DNA of 21,136 bases, taken from NCBI GenBank assembly GCA_031388585.1, contig JANMRU010000340.1:1-21136 (forward strand), written 5' to 3'. This stretch comes from PCC-6802 sp031388585 (GTDB lineage Bacteria; Cyanobacteriota; Cyanobacteriia; Pseudanabaenales; Pseudanabaenaceae). Positions 7,980 through 15,138 of this stretch are shown here, one piece after another. The notes under the pieces were generated by a model. The model was not told where the DNA came from. It saw only the letters and a program-made list of their open reading frames with translations, and searched no databases. Numbering within the stretch: the first letter of the stretch is position 1; each line of letters begins with the position of its first letter. The position numbers and the translations under genes were made by a program.

Positions 7980-8328
7980 GAAAAGTTTCAGTTATTGCTA
8001 GGTGAACGGCATCTTTTATGCCTTCAATAGGTTAGGGGATCGCTGGGATCAAAAAATCATCCCTAGGATATAGTTAAGATTTCGTTAAGCGCTCTGCTGA
8101 GCAGTTGACTAGGCTGGCAACATACTGCGATCCTAGCTATTAGTATGTTTCTGTCCTAATTTAGGATCGTAATTTACTAAGATTATTATTCAGATATAGC
8201 TGTCGCTAGTTAGGTTAGGGCGGGGTGGATGGGGGGTCTAACCCTTCGTGGGAGATGCCCCCATCCACCCATTAAAATTTGTCCTAACAATCTAAGCGTT
8301 GGCTTTATTTATTCGCGAAAAGTAATAT
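7980..8328. other. Divergent intergenic region between the rlpA-like gene and the metallo-hydrolase gene
   Basis: This 349-bp gap contains a perfect 8-bp inverted repeat (8119-8126 with 8142-8149, 15-nt loop), a TCCTAA-T-TTAGGA palindrome (8154-8166), a small GGCAT/ATGCC hairpin near 8009-8023, and the repeat element 8198-8304, which ends only 24 bp before the GTG start of the plus-strand gene. No small gene was seen. A consensus sigma-70 pair could not be assigned on either strand. Confidence 0.55.
8198..8304. repeat. GC-rich hairpin element with imperfect terminal inverted repeats (element 1)
   Basis: The core is a 13-bp perfect stem, GGGTGGATGGGGG (8223-8235) with CCCCCATCCACCC (8258-8270), enclosing AACCCTTCGTGGGA. 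The ends, 8198-8221 and the reverse complement of 8281-8304, are imperfect inverted repeats of about 24 bp (AGC...CGCT.AG.TT..GTTAGG.C). The right end (TTTGTCCTAACAATCTAAGC) matches the tail of the element at 16525-16605 with about four differences in 30 bases. It looks like a non-autonomous MITE-type repeat. It carries no ORF. Confidence 0.6.
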
Positions 8329-9954
8329 GTGGCTGAGTTAGAATGCTTGCCCTTGGGTGTAGGGCATCATGGTGAAGGCATATGTTTGCAAGTGCGGCTG
8401 GGGGAATACTGGCTGCTACTTGATGGCGGCCTCAGGGATTTATCTGGCCTGATCGCATTGGGGGAAAGCATTCACTGGGTTGGATTGCTGTGTAGCCATG
8501 CCCATAGCGATCACGGGCGCAGCATCCAAACCTTACATGCGATCGCGCCCGATCTACCCATATACACAAGTGAAATCACAGCTCGTTTACTACCTCTAAC
8601 CTGGGCAGAGCGACCTTTAAAAGAGGCTGAATTTTGTATTCCTTTGGCTTGGGGTAAACCTTACCAAATTCAACCTGACCTGACGATTCAAATCTTGCCC
8701 TCTGGACATTTACCTGGTGCGGCCAGCTTTCTAATCAGCTACAAATCAACCGATCGCACCTACACAATTCTCTATACTGGGGACTTTTTCCTATCTAAAT
8801 CCCGCTTATCTGAGGGATTACCGCTGGATGATTTTCGTGGCTTATCACCTGATGTACTGATCGTCGAGGGGAGTTTTGGAACTGCTCAGCATCCACATCG
8901 CCGCAAACAAGAAAATCAGTTAGTCGCTGGAATTATGCAGGCGATCGCGGCAAATCGTTCTGTTCTTTTACCTGTAAACAAGTTGGGTATGGGACAGGAA
9001 ATAATCATGCTGCTGCGTAGTCACCATCAATCTACGGGTAAAGATATTGATATTTGGGTAGATCGTGATATTGGCATGGGTTGCGATCTATATCTGGAAA
9101 TACTGAACTATTTACCCAGTTCAGTTCAGAACTTTGCCCAACATCAACCGCTATTTTGGGATCGACGCGTGCGTCCTAGGGTAGGTCATCTTGAAAATGC
9201 CGATCTAGAAGGATCTAGTAAGCCATGTGTAGTTCTTGTTGATGAAAATACAGATTGGCATAGCTGGCTAAGCAGGACTTCTAAAGAATGGCTAGTATTT
9301 ATGAATGAAGAGACCGATCTCAAGGTATTGCCAGCAGTTAATAACGACTCAAATCGCATACTTTGGCACCAGTATTTGCTAGCAGATCACAGCGATGTCG
9401 CGGGTACAACTCAACTGATCCACAATCTCAAACCGCAGCATATTGTCTTTGTGCATGGCAGCGATCGCAACCTATCGGATTTAACCAATCTTGACGAACT
9501 AAGCAGTCGTTACCATGTGCATTGCGCTTCGGTAGGTAAAAAAATAGAGCTGCCTGTAGGTGAGTCATTACAATTTATACCTGCCAAGGATGAGAGCAAC
9601 ACAGAGTTTTTGTTGCCCTATGAAGGCGAACTTGCCGAATTAGATTCTACGGTCATGCTGACCCTACCCGCAGAAATCACCGAAGATCCTCGCTGGTTAA
9701 GTTTTTCTGATACGGGGCTAGTAGAAGCTAGATGGCAAGGCGATCGCCTCTTAATTAGAGGCATAAGTCAACGCGAACTTTTAAATACCGAGACTGCTCT
9801 TTCAAGTTCTAATGAGCGTTCTTGCGGCAACTGTCGATTCTATAAAAACCAACATTGTCAAAACCGAGAATCATCTTTACGCTGGCTAAGGGTGAGTATT
9901 GACGGCTATTGTCCTGCGTTTAAGCCAAATACTCAAAATCCACAAATGATCTAA
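8329..9954 (+). CDS. MBL-fold / beta-CASP metallo-hydrolase with C-terminal four-cysteine tail
   Basis: A 541-residue metallo-beta-lactamase-fold protein. Zinc ligands are visible as SHAHSDHG (H57, H59, D61, H62), the SGHLPGAASF histidine and the YTGDF aspartate. A beta-CASP-like insertion (SVLLPVNKLGMGQE onward) and the late LADHSDVAG and FVHGSD motifs place it with the RNase J/CPSF73/Ysh1-like group, so a nuclease acting on RNA or DNA is the best guess. The extra C-terminal module has C499, C502, C510 and C528 (CGNCRFY...CPAF), suggesting a Zn or Fe-S site. It is not canonical RNase J, which has a different C-terminal domain. The start is GTG at 8329; the in-frame codon two before it is a stop, so no earlier start exists, and MAELECLPLG fits the family. 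glcD follows after 34 bp. Confidence 0.78.
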   Translation: MAELECLPLGVGHHGEGICLQVRLGEYWLLLDGGLRDLSGLIALGESIHWVGLLCSHAHSDHGRSIQTLHAIAPDLPIYTSEITARLLPLTWAERPLKEAEFCIPLAWGKPYQIQPDLTIQILPSGHLPGAASFLISYKSTDRTYTILYTGDFFLSKSRLSEGLPLDDFRGLSPDVLIVEGSFGTAQHPHRRKQENQLVAGIMQAIAANRSVLLPVNKLGMGQEIIMLLRSHHQSTGKDIDIWVDRDIGMGCDLYLEILNYLPSSVQNFAQHQPLFWDRRVRPRVGHLENADLEGSSKPCVVLVDENTDWHSWLSRTSKEWLVFMNEETDLKVLPAVNNDSNRILWHQYLLADHSDVAGTTQLIHNLKPQHIVFVHGSDRNLSDLTNLDELSSRYHVHCASVGKKIELPVGESLQFIPAKDESNTEFLLPYEGELAELDSTVMLTLPAEITEDPRWLSFSDTGLVEARWQGDRLLIRGISQRELLNTETALSSSNERSCGNCRFYKNQHCQNRESSLRWLRVSIDGYCPAFKPNTQNPQMI

Positions 9955-9988
9955 GATTGCAATAGGCTGACACCGAGGATCGAATTAA

Positions 9989-11497
9989 ATGGTTATTAAC
10001 AGCGCGATCGCTATACCTAAAACCCAACAACAAGTTGATTGGGCTAAAATCGTGCAGCTATTTGCCGCAATTGTGGGTGCGAAGAATGTTGTGCGTGCCA
10101 GAGAAGATCTGATTGCGTATGAGTGCGATGGTCTAACCAGCTACCGTCAGCAACCAGAGATCGTAGTTCTACCCCGCACCACACATGAGGTCTCGGAGGT
10201 CGTAAAAGTATGCGATCGCCACAGTATTGCTTTTGTCGCTAGGGGGGCAGGCACAGGCTTGTCAGGTGGCGCATTACCCCTAGAGAATTCGGTCTTAATT
10301 GTGACGGCGCTGATGAAACAGATCTTAGAAGTGGATTTAGAAAATCAACGAGTAGTGGTGCAGCCTGGTGCGATCAACAACTGGGTAACACAGGCAGTTA
10401 GCGGCGCGGGATTCTACTATGCCCCAGATCCTTCCAGTCAAATCATTTGCTCGATCGGTGGGAATGTTGCCGAAAACTCCGGCGGCGTGCATTGCCTCAA
10501 ATATGGTGTCACAACTAATCACGTCTTGGGGCTAAAGATTGTCTTACCTGACGGCTCGATCGTCGATGTCGGTGGCAAGATTCCTGAAATGCCTGGTTAC
10601 GATCTCCCAGGTTTATTTGTCGGCTCGGAGGGCACTCTGGGTATTGCCACAGAGGTAACGCTCAAAATCCTCAAGACATCTGAGGCAATCAGCGTACTAC
10701 TAGCAGATTTTAATAGCGTTGAAGCAGCAGGTGGTGCGGTATCCGACATTATCAGCGCTGGCATTATTCCTGGCGGCATGGAAATGATGGATAACATGAG
10801 CATAAATGCCGTAGAGGATACAGTTGCGACTGGTTGCTATCCCCGCGATGCCGTGGCGATTCTCTTAGTAGAAGTAGATGGATTGGCAGTAGAGGTTGAA
10901 GAGAATGCCAAACTGGTGGAGGCAATCTGTCGCCAAAATGGAGCGCGCAACGTTACTGCCGCTACCGACCCAGAGCAGCGAATGAAATTATGGAAAGGTC
11001 GAAAGGCTGCGTTTGCCGCGATGGGTAAACTTAGTCCCGACTATTATGTCCAAGATGGGGTGATCCCGCGCACAAAGCTAACTTATGTGCTCAGAGAAAT
11101 TGCCGCACTCAGTGAAAAATATGGCTACCATGTTGCCAATGTGTTCCATGCTGGTGATGGAAATTTGCATCCTTTAATTCTTTATGACAATTCTCAACCA
11201 GGTGCATTGGAATTAGTTGAAGAGTTGGGGGGTGAGATTCTTAAACTATGCGTTGAAGTTGGCGGCAGCATCTCGGGCGAGCACGGTATCGGTTCGGACA
11301 AACGCTGCTACATGCCAAGTATGTTTACCGAGGCCGATCTGGAAACCATGCAATGGGTACGTCAGGCTTTTGACCAAAAGGGGTTGGCAAATCCCACCAA
11401 GATTTTTCCCACTCCACGCACTTGTGGAGAAGGGGCTAAGCCACAAAAGTCAACCAAGCCCCATAGAGATAGCTTCATCAATGTAGAGCGTTTCTAA
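9989..11497 (+). CDS. glcD: GlcD-type FAD-linked oxidase (glycolate / D-lactate dehydrogenase subunit)
   Basis: A 502-residue protein of the VAO/PCMH flavoprotein family. The FAD-binding domain carries RGAGTGLSGGALP (about 84-96) and PDPSSQIICSIGGNVAENSGG (about 145-165). The C-terminal FAD-oxidase domain has FHAGDGNLHPL (about 386-396) and GGSISGEHGIGSDKRC (about 424-439). These are GlcD hallmarks. It oxidises glycolate, and often D-lactate, to the 2-oxo acid in photorespiratory glycolate salvage. GlcE and GlcF partners are not beside it, which is common in cyanobacteria, where the genes are scattered. It is likely co-transcribed with the preceding metallo-hydrolase. Residues after about 475 form a short polar tail without motif. 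Substrate choice between glycolate and D-lactate is not decided by sequence. Confidence 0.87.
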   Translation: MVINSAIAIPKTQQQVDWAKIVQLFAAIVGAKNVVRAREDLIAYECDGLTSYRQQPEIVVLPRTTHEVSEVVKVCDRHSIAFVARGAGTGLSGGALPLENSVLIVTALMKQILEVDLENQRVVVQPGAINNWVTQAVSGAGFYYAPDPSSQIICSIGGNVAENSGGVHCLKYGVTTNHVLGLKIVLPDGSIVDVGGKIPEMPGYDLPGLFVGSEGTLGIATEVTLKILKTSEAISVLLADFNSVEAAGGAVSDIISAGIIPGGMEMMDNMSINAVEDTVATGCYPRDAVAILLVEVDGLAVEVEENAKLVEAICRQNGARNVTAATDPEQRMKLWKGRKAAFAAMGKLSPDYYVQDGVIPRTKLTYVLREIAALSEKYGYHVANVFHAGDGNLHPLILYDNSQPGALELVEELGGEILKLCVEVGGSISGEHGIGSDKRCYMPSMFTEADLETMQWVRQAFDQKGLANPTKIFPTPRTCGEGAKPQKSTKPHRDSFINVERF

Positions 11498-11527
11498 TTA
11501 GCAAGATTATGAATTGCGATTAGGAAT

Positions 11528-11568
11528 TCACTCGCAAAGATCGTCGACGAGTCAATCTTTGCGAGTGA
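11528..11568. terminator. Perfect 13-bp inverted repeat between convergent glcD and the VOC gene
   Basis: TCACTCGCAAAGA (11528-11540) pairs exactly with TCTTTGCGAGTGA (11556-11568). The 15-nt loop itself holds the perfect palindrome TCGTCGACGA. It overlaps the last codons and stop of the VOC gene and lies 30 bp past the glcD stop. Neither side has a clear T-run, so it is not a canonical intrinsic terminator, though a bidirectional transcript-end or stabilising hairpin is likely. Confidence 0.5.
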
Positions 11569-12022
11569 GATGCTTATTATTGCTGTTGAAGGAAAGCACA
11601 TCACCAATCTGACTGTAGTTAGTTTCGCCAAAGATCGCCGACTCTTGGCGATAGTATTTGAACTCTAAAATATTCCCCGAATAGTCAGACAGGAAAAATG
11701 TACGATGCTCTAAAGGGGAATCAGCAAAGCGAACCTTGGGAGCTTGATAGAACTTGAGTCGTTTTTCTTGTACTTTTTCTAACAAGGCAATCCAGCTTTT
11801 TTCGCATTGAAACACCAGGCCAAAGTGGCGAGGATAGATGCCAGGCTGATCGTCCAGCGGAGCATCCACTACATGAGCGACCAGTTGATGGCCATACAAA
11901 CTCATAATCAGTGAGTTGTCTGACTCTCGGCCTGCTAGGCACCCGAGGGCATCCACATAAAACGCTTTGGTACTGGGGATATCAGTAACAGGAAATGCCA
12001 AGTGAAACAGTATTTTACTCAT
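11552..12022 (-). CDS. VOC-family (glyoxalase/bleomycin-resistance fold) protein
   Basis: A 156-residue protein when started at the ATG at 12022 (MSKILFHLAF). The frame stays open further upstream, but that extension lies inside purF and does not resemble the family. The vicinal oxygen chelate fold is shown by FHLAFPVTD at 6-14 with H7, RHFGLVFQ with H66, HRTFFLSDYSGNILEFKYY with E120, and the ALGC turn near 25-28. These are the usual metal ligands of a two-module VOC domain. Substrate unknown: lactoylglutathione, a ring-cleavage substrate and others are all possible, and it is not GloA by motif. The start overlaps the purF stop by 8 nt (ATGAGTAA), implying translational coupling to purF. Confidence 0.78.
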   Translation of the reverse strand: MSKILFHLAFPVTDIPSTKAFYVDALGCLAGRESDNSLIMSLYGHQLVAHVVDAPLDDQPGIYPRHFGLVFQCEKSWIALLEKVQEKRLKFYQAPKVRFADSPLEHRTFFLSDYSGNILEFKYYRQESAIFGETNYSQIGDVLSFNSNNKHLTRKD

Positions 12023-13478
12023 GGTGCTGTTTTTCGAGGATAAGTTTCGAGTGCTTGAGCTTATCGGGGATGGGAATCGGATAGTTGCCATTAAAGCAAG
12101 CAGTACAGAAATGATTAGGATCTGTATTTGTGGCTTTCAGCATGGCTTCTTGACTCAGATAAGCGAGAGAATCAACGCCAATAATTTCAGCGATCGCGCT
12201 GACAGACTTTGTAGCGGCGATTAAATGATCTTGGGAATCAGTATCTATACCGTAGAAGCAAGGATGGGTTACTGGTGGAGAAGAAATACGCATATGTACT
12301 TCTCTCGCCCCTGCCTCGCGGAGTGCTCGTACCATTTTACGGCTAGTCGTACCTCTGACGATCGAATCATCAATCACGATTACACGTTTATCTTTTAGCA
12401 CATCGCGTAACGGATTTAGCTTCATTCTGATGCCTGATTCTCGCATTGCCTGCGTAGGCTGAATAAAAGTACGCCCAACATAGCGATTTTTAATCAAGCC
12501 CTCAGCATAGGGGATACCAGAAGTTTGCGAAAACCCGATCGCCGCAGGTATGCCTGAGTCTGGAACGCCAATTACAATATCGGCATCGACCATAGATTCT
12601 TCGGCTAGTAAGTGTCCCAAACGCTTGCGGTAGCTGTAAAGACTATCGCTATTCATAATACTATCGGGGCGGGCAAAGTAGATCATCTCGAATACGCAGA
12701 GCTTGGGCGAAACCTCCTCTGTCCAACGATGCGATCTCAAGCCTGAAGCATCGATCCAGACTAGCTCTCCTGGCTCCACATCGCGCAGGAAGTCAGCACC
12801 AATAATATCTAAGCCGCAGGTTTCGGATGCCAGAACATAATTACCACTATCAGGCATTTGACCAATTACCAGCGGACGCAGCCCAGAAGCATCTCTAGCT
12901 CCAGCAAAACCGTGAGGTGTCCCCATCACTAAACTAAATGCCCCCTGACAACGGTGTAGTGCGGCTTCGATCGCCTCAACCCATCCCTGACCTTGGTTTA
13001 CAGCTTCAACCACAGCAAAGGCAATGCCTTCAGAGTCGGTTGTCGAAACCAGCGTATGTCCCTGTGCCAATAGCTCAGCTCGTAACTCTGTAGCATTAAC
13101 CAAGTTGCCATTGTGAGCGAGGGCAAAGTCTCCCAGACGAGTTGGAACTACAATTGGCTGCGCATTATTAATTTTGCTAGAACCCGTGGTGGAATAGCGC
13201 GTATGTCCAATGGCAATTTCCCCAGGTATTTCCTCCAGAATTTTTTCGTCAAACACCTGGGACACCAACCCCATATCCTTGTGTGTGTGGGAGTTACGAT
13301 CGCCTGGGGTAAAAGTGGTAATACCAGCAGATTCTTGACCGCGATGTTGCAACGCAAATAGTCCAAAGTAAGTTAATCTTGCTACGTTCTCATTTGGTGC
13401 GAATACGCCAAACACCCCACATGCCTCCTCAGGAGAATCAGGTAGATCGTCAAAATCCAAGGGCGATTCAAGAGGCAT
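12015..13478 (-). CDS. purF: Amidophosphoribosyltransferase (glutamine PRPP amidotransferase)
   Basis: A 487-residue PurF catalysing the first committed step of purine synthesis, PRPP + glutamine to 5-phosphoribosylamine. A 19-residue propeptide precedes the N-terminal nucleophile C20 (EEAC|GVFGVF), followed by the class II glutaminase domain with LQHRGQESAG. The PRPP-binding loop VIVIDDSIVRGTT lies near 362-374. Cysteines near 259 (KLCVFE), 405 (HPCFYG) and 457/460 (FCTACF) match the four ligands of the 4Fe-4S cluster in B. subtilis-type PurF, so this is the cluster-bearing, propeptide-processed type. The VOC gene overlaps its 3' end by 8 nt. A plausible promoter lies about 42 bp upstream, and two tandem 11-bp repeats sit in the leader. 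Confidence 0.96.
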   Translation of the reverse strand: MPLESPLDFDDLPDSPEEACGVFGVFAPNENVARLTYFGLFALQHRGQESAGITTFTPGDRNSHTHKDMGLVSQVFDEKILEEIPGEIAIGHTRYSTTGSSKINNAQPIVVPTRLGDFALAHNGNLVNATELRAELLAQGHTLVSTTDSEGIAFAVVEAVNQGQGWVEAIEAALHRCQGAFSLVMGTPHGFAGARDASGLRPLVIGQMPDSGNYVLASETCGLDIIGADFLRDVEPGELVWIDASGLRSHRWTEEVSPKLCVFEMIYFARPDSIMNSDSLYSYRKRLGHLLAEESMVDADIVIGVPDSGIPAAIGFSQTSGIPYAEGLIKNRYVGRTFIQPTQAMRESGIRMKLNPLRDVLKDKRVIVIDDSIVRGTTSRKMVRALREAGAREVHMRISSPPVTHPCFYGIDTDSQDHLIAATKSVSAIAEIIGVDSLAYLSQEAMLKATNTDPNHFCTACFNGNYPIPIPDKLKHSKLILEKQHHE

Positions 13479-13485
13479 AGTTTTA

Positions 13486-13507
13486 TTCTTAATTTGTTCT
13501 TAATTTG
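13486..13507. repeat. Tandem 11-bp duplication in the purF leader
   Basis: TTCTTAATTTG occurs twice with no gap (13486-13496 and 13497-13507), ending 7 bp from the purF start codon. In the mRNA this gives two AAGAA stretches, the nearer of which may act as a weak ribosome-binding site. Confidence 0.6.
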
Positions 13508-13519
13508 CTTTTAACTGTA

Positions 13520-13547
13520 AATATACTTAAAAAGGGTCGCGATCCAA
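13520..13547 (-). promoter_or_regulatory. Predicted purF promoter
   Basis: On the minus strand TTGGAT (13547-13542), a 16-bp spacer and TATATT (13525-13520) form a reasonable sigma-70-like promoter about 41 bp ahead of the purF ATG. No PurR-like operator was recognised. Confidence 0.45.
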
Positions 13548-13852
13548 ACGTTTAATTTGGCAATTAGCCTGATAAATACATAACAACTTACTGTAGCTAT
13601 TTTAGCCGTCTTGGAAAGGTTTAGGAATGAAGCAGAAATCAAGCGCATCCAGAGATACCTTCGACTGCATCCAAATATTTGAGTGCACTTGGATCGCGAT
13701 GGATCAAAACTTAACATTTCTTGCTACCTGCGAAATCACCCTTAGGGGTAGTCTCGCTTGTAAACTAAATAGTGCTGAGGTTGTGCCGTCACTGCCTTAG
13801 GCAATCAAACAAAATATCTAGATAAGACCGATCAGAAAAGAGGACGCTACGC

Positions 13853-14893
13853 ATGGACAATACAATCAGCCTTGAGATTATCGAGGTGGTAGAGCAAGCA
13901 GCGATCGCATCAGCGCGCTGGATGGGTAAAGGAGAAAAAAATATTGCCGATCAGGTGGCAGTAGAAGCGATGCGTGAGCGCATGAACAAGATTCATATGC
14001 GTGGAAGAATCGTGATTGGTGAAGGGGAACGCGATGATGCACCCATGCTTTATATTGGAGAAGAAGTAGGCATTTGCACACAACCCAACGCAGCAGATCT
14101 TTGCACTCTTGATGAACTACAAGAAATCGACATTGCTGTTGACCCTTGTGAGGGCACAAACCTCGTGGCCTATGGCCAAAATGGTTCGATGGCAGTATTA
14201 GCGATTTCAGAAAAAGGTGGTTTATTTGCTGCACCAGACTTTTATATGAATAAGTTGGCTGCACCTCCAGCAGCAGCTGGCCATGTTGACATTCGCAAAT
14301 CTGCTACCGAAAACCTCAAGATTCTGTCTGATTGCCTGGATCGTGCCATCGATGAGTTGGTAGTCGTCGTGATGGATCGTGATCGCCACACAGAATTGAT
14401 TGCAGAAATTCGGGCGGCTGGAGCCAGAGTCAGACTAATTAGCGACGGTGATGTTTCCGCTGCGATTTCCTGTGCGTTTGGCGGCACAAATATCCATGCG
14501 CTGATGGGGATTGGGGCCGCACCAGAGGGTGTGATTTCGGCAGCAGCCATGCGCTGTATGGGCGGACACTTCCAAGGGCAACTAATCTATGACCCTGCAG
14601 TGGTTAAGACTGGTTTGATTGGCGAAAGCAGAGCAGGTAATCTTGAGCGTCTAAAGTCAATGGGGATTTCAGATCCTGATAAGGTCTATGATGCTAATGA
14701 ACTAGCTTCTGGTCGAGAGGTTCTATTCGCAGCTAGCGGTATTACCACTGGTACATTGATGGAAGGAGTGCGTTTCTTTAATGGTGGCGCGCGTACTGAG
14801 TCTTTAGTCATCTCTAGCCAATCTAAAACAGCTAGATTTGTTGACACAATTCACATGACTGGCGATAAACCCCGTTCGTTTAACCTATATTAA
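13853..14893 (+). CDS. glpX: Class II fructose-1,6-/sedoheptulose-1,7-bisphosphatase
   Basis: A 346-residue GlpX-type phosphatase. In cyanobacteria this enzyme (F/SBPase) dephosphorylates both FBP and SBP in the Calvin cycle. Metal and substrate motifs are intact: D33 in NIADQ, GEGERDDAP at 56-64 with E57, and VDPCEGTN at 96-103 with D97 and E100, the positions used in the Synechocystis enzyme. Length and full-length similarity of motifs leave little doubt. AGAGGA about 10 nt upstream supports the ATG at 13853. hemA follows on the same strand, a pairing I recall as common in cyanobacteria, but here the two are separated by 245 bp containing a MITE-like repeat. The cyanobacterial enzyme is known to be redox- and AMP-sensitive, but sequence alone cannot show that here. 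Confidence 0.95.
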   Translation: MDNTISLEIIEVVEQAAIASARWMGKGEKNIADQVAVEAMRERMNKIHMRGRIVIGEGERDDAPMLYIGEEVGICTQPNAADLCTLDELQEIDIAVDPCEGTNLVAYGQNGSMAVLAISEKGGLFAAPDFYMNKLAAPPAAAGHVDIRKSATENLKILSDCLDRAIDELVVVVMDRDRHTELIAEIRAAGARVRLISDGDVSAAISCAFGGTNIHALMGIGAAPEGVISAAAMRCMGGHFQGQLIYDPAVVKTGLIGESRAGNLERLKSMGISDPDKVYDANELASGREVLFAASGITTGTLMEGVRFFNGGARTESLVISSQSKTARFVDTIHMTGDKPRSFNLY

Positions 14894-14904
14894 TTTTTTG
14901 CACT

Positions 14905-15013
14905 TATAGCAATCAGTTTTTATTTGTTTAGGGGTGAAGGGGTTCCACCCCTTCGTGGGGGCGCAGCCCCCACACCTCAAACTTACAATTCATATTAGGA
15001 TTGGATTGCTATA
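14905..15013. mobile_element. 109-bp MITE-like element with perfect 10-bp terminal inverted repeats (element 2)
   Basis: TATAGCAATC (14905-14914) and GATTGCTATA (15004-15013) are exact inverted repeats with TA at both outer ends, as expected of an IS630/Tc1-type MITE that targets TA. Inside are two back-to-back perfect 8-bp hairpins with 3-nt loops: 14936-14954 (GAAGGGGT/ACCCCTTC) and 14955-14973 (GTGGGGGC/GCCCCCAC). It encodes no protein. A very similar left half occurs at 21040-21115. It separates glpX from hemA and may terminate glpX transcripts. The transposase assignment is inference. Confidence 0.68.
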
Positions 15014-15138
15014 TTTGCTGGATGGGTCATCGGTCATTTGCAATTTAGATTTAGATTTTAGATCGGAATTTACAGATGGCCGAAGATCGATCGAAAAGTT
15101 CCTCCTGATTAATAAAAACAACTTTATTTAAACTGAGT

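Larger units (their letters stand above)
13479..13852. other. Divergent intergenic region purF / glpX
   Basis: The 374-bp gap holds the purF promoter and a tandem repeat on its purF side. It also has a CAAATATTTG palindrome near 13673-13682 and a CCCTTAGGGG-like palindrome near 13740. A Shine-Dalgarno AGAGGA lies about 10 nt before the glpX ATG. I could not assign a convincing -35/-10 pair for glpX, and no RNA gene was recognised. Confidence 0.5.

Noticed and set aside
8221..8236. G-quadruplex in element 1
   Set aside because: The G-runs are mostly contiguous, and four separated runs of three with loops are not clearly available. The 13-bp stem explains the sequence better.
12023..12091. 23-residue N-terminal extension of the VOC protein
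   Set aside because: It lies wholly inside purF in another frame. The ATG at 12022 gives the conserved fold start.
13511..13717. 68-codon minus-strand reading frame upstream of purF
   Set aside because: It overlaps the purF promoter, has no ribosome-binding site, and its protein has no recognisable pattern.
14934..15131. 65-codon plus-strand reading frame between glpX and hemA
   Set aside because: Its first third is the GC-rich hairpin of the MITE-like element. Such frames recur whenever the repeat is translated, and nothing else supports it.
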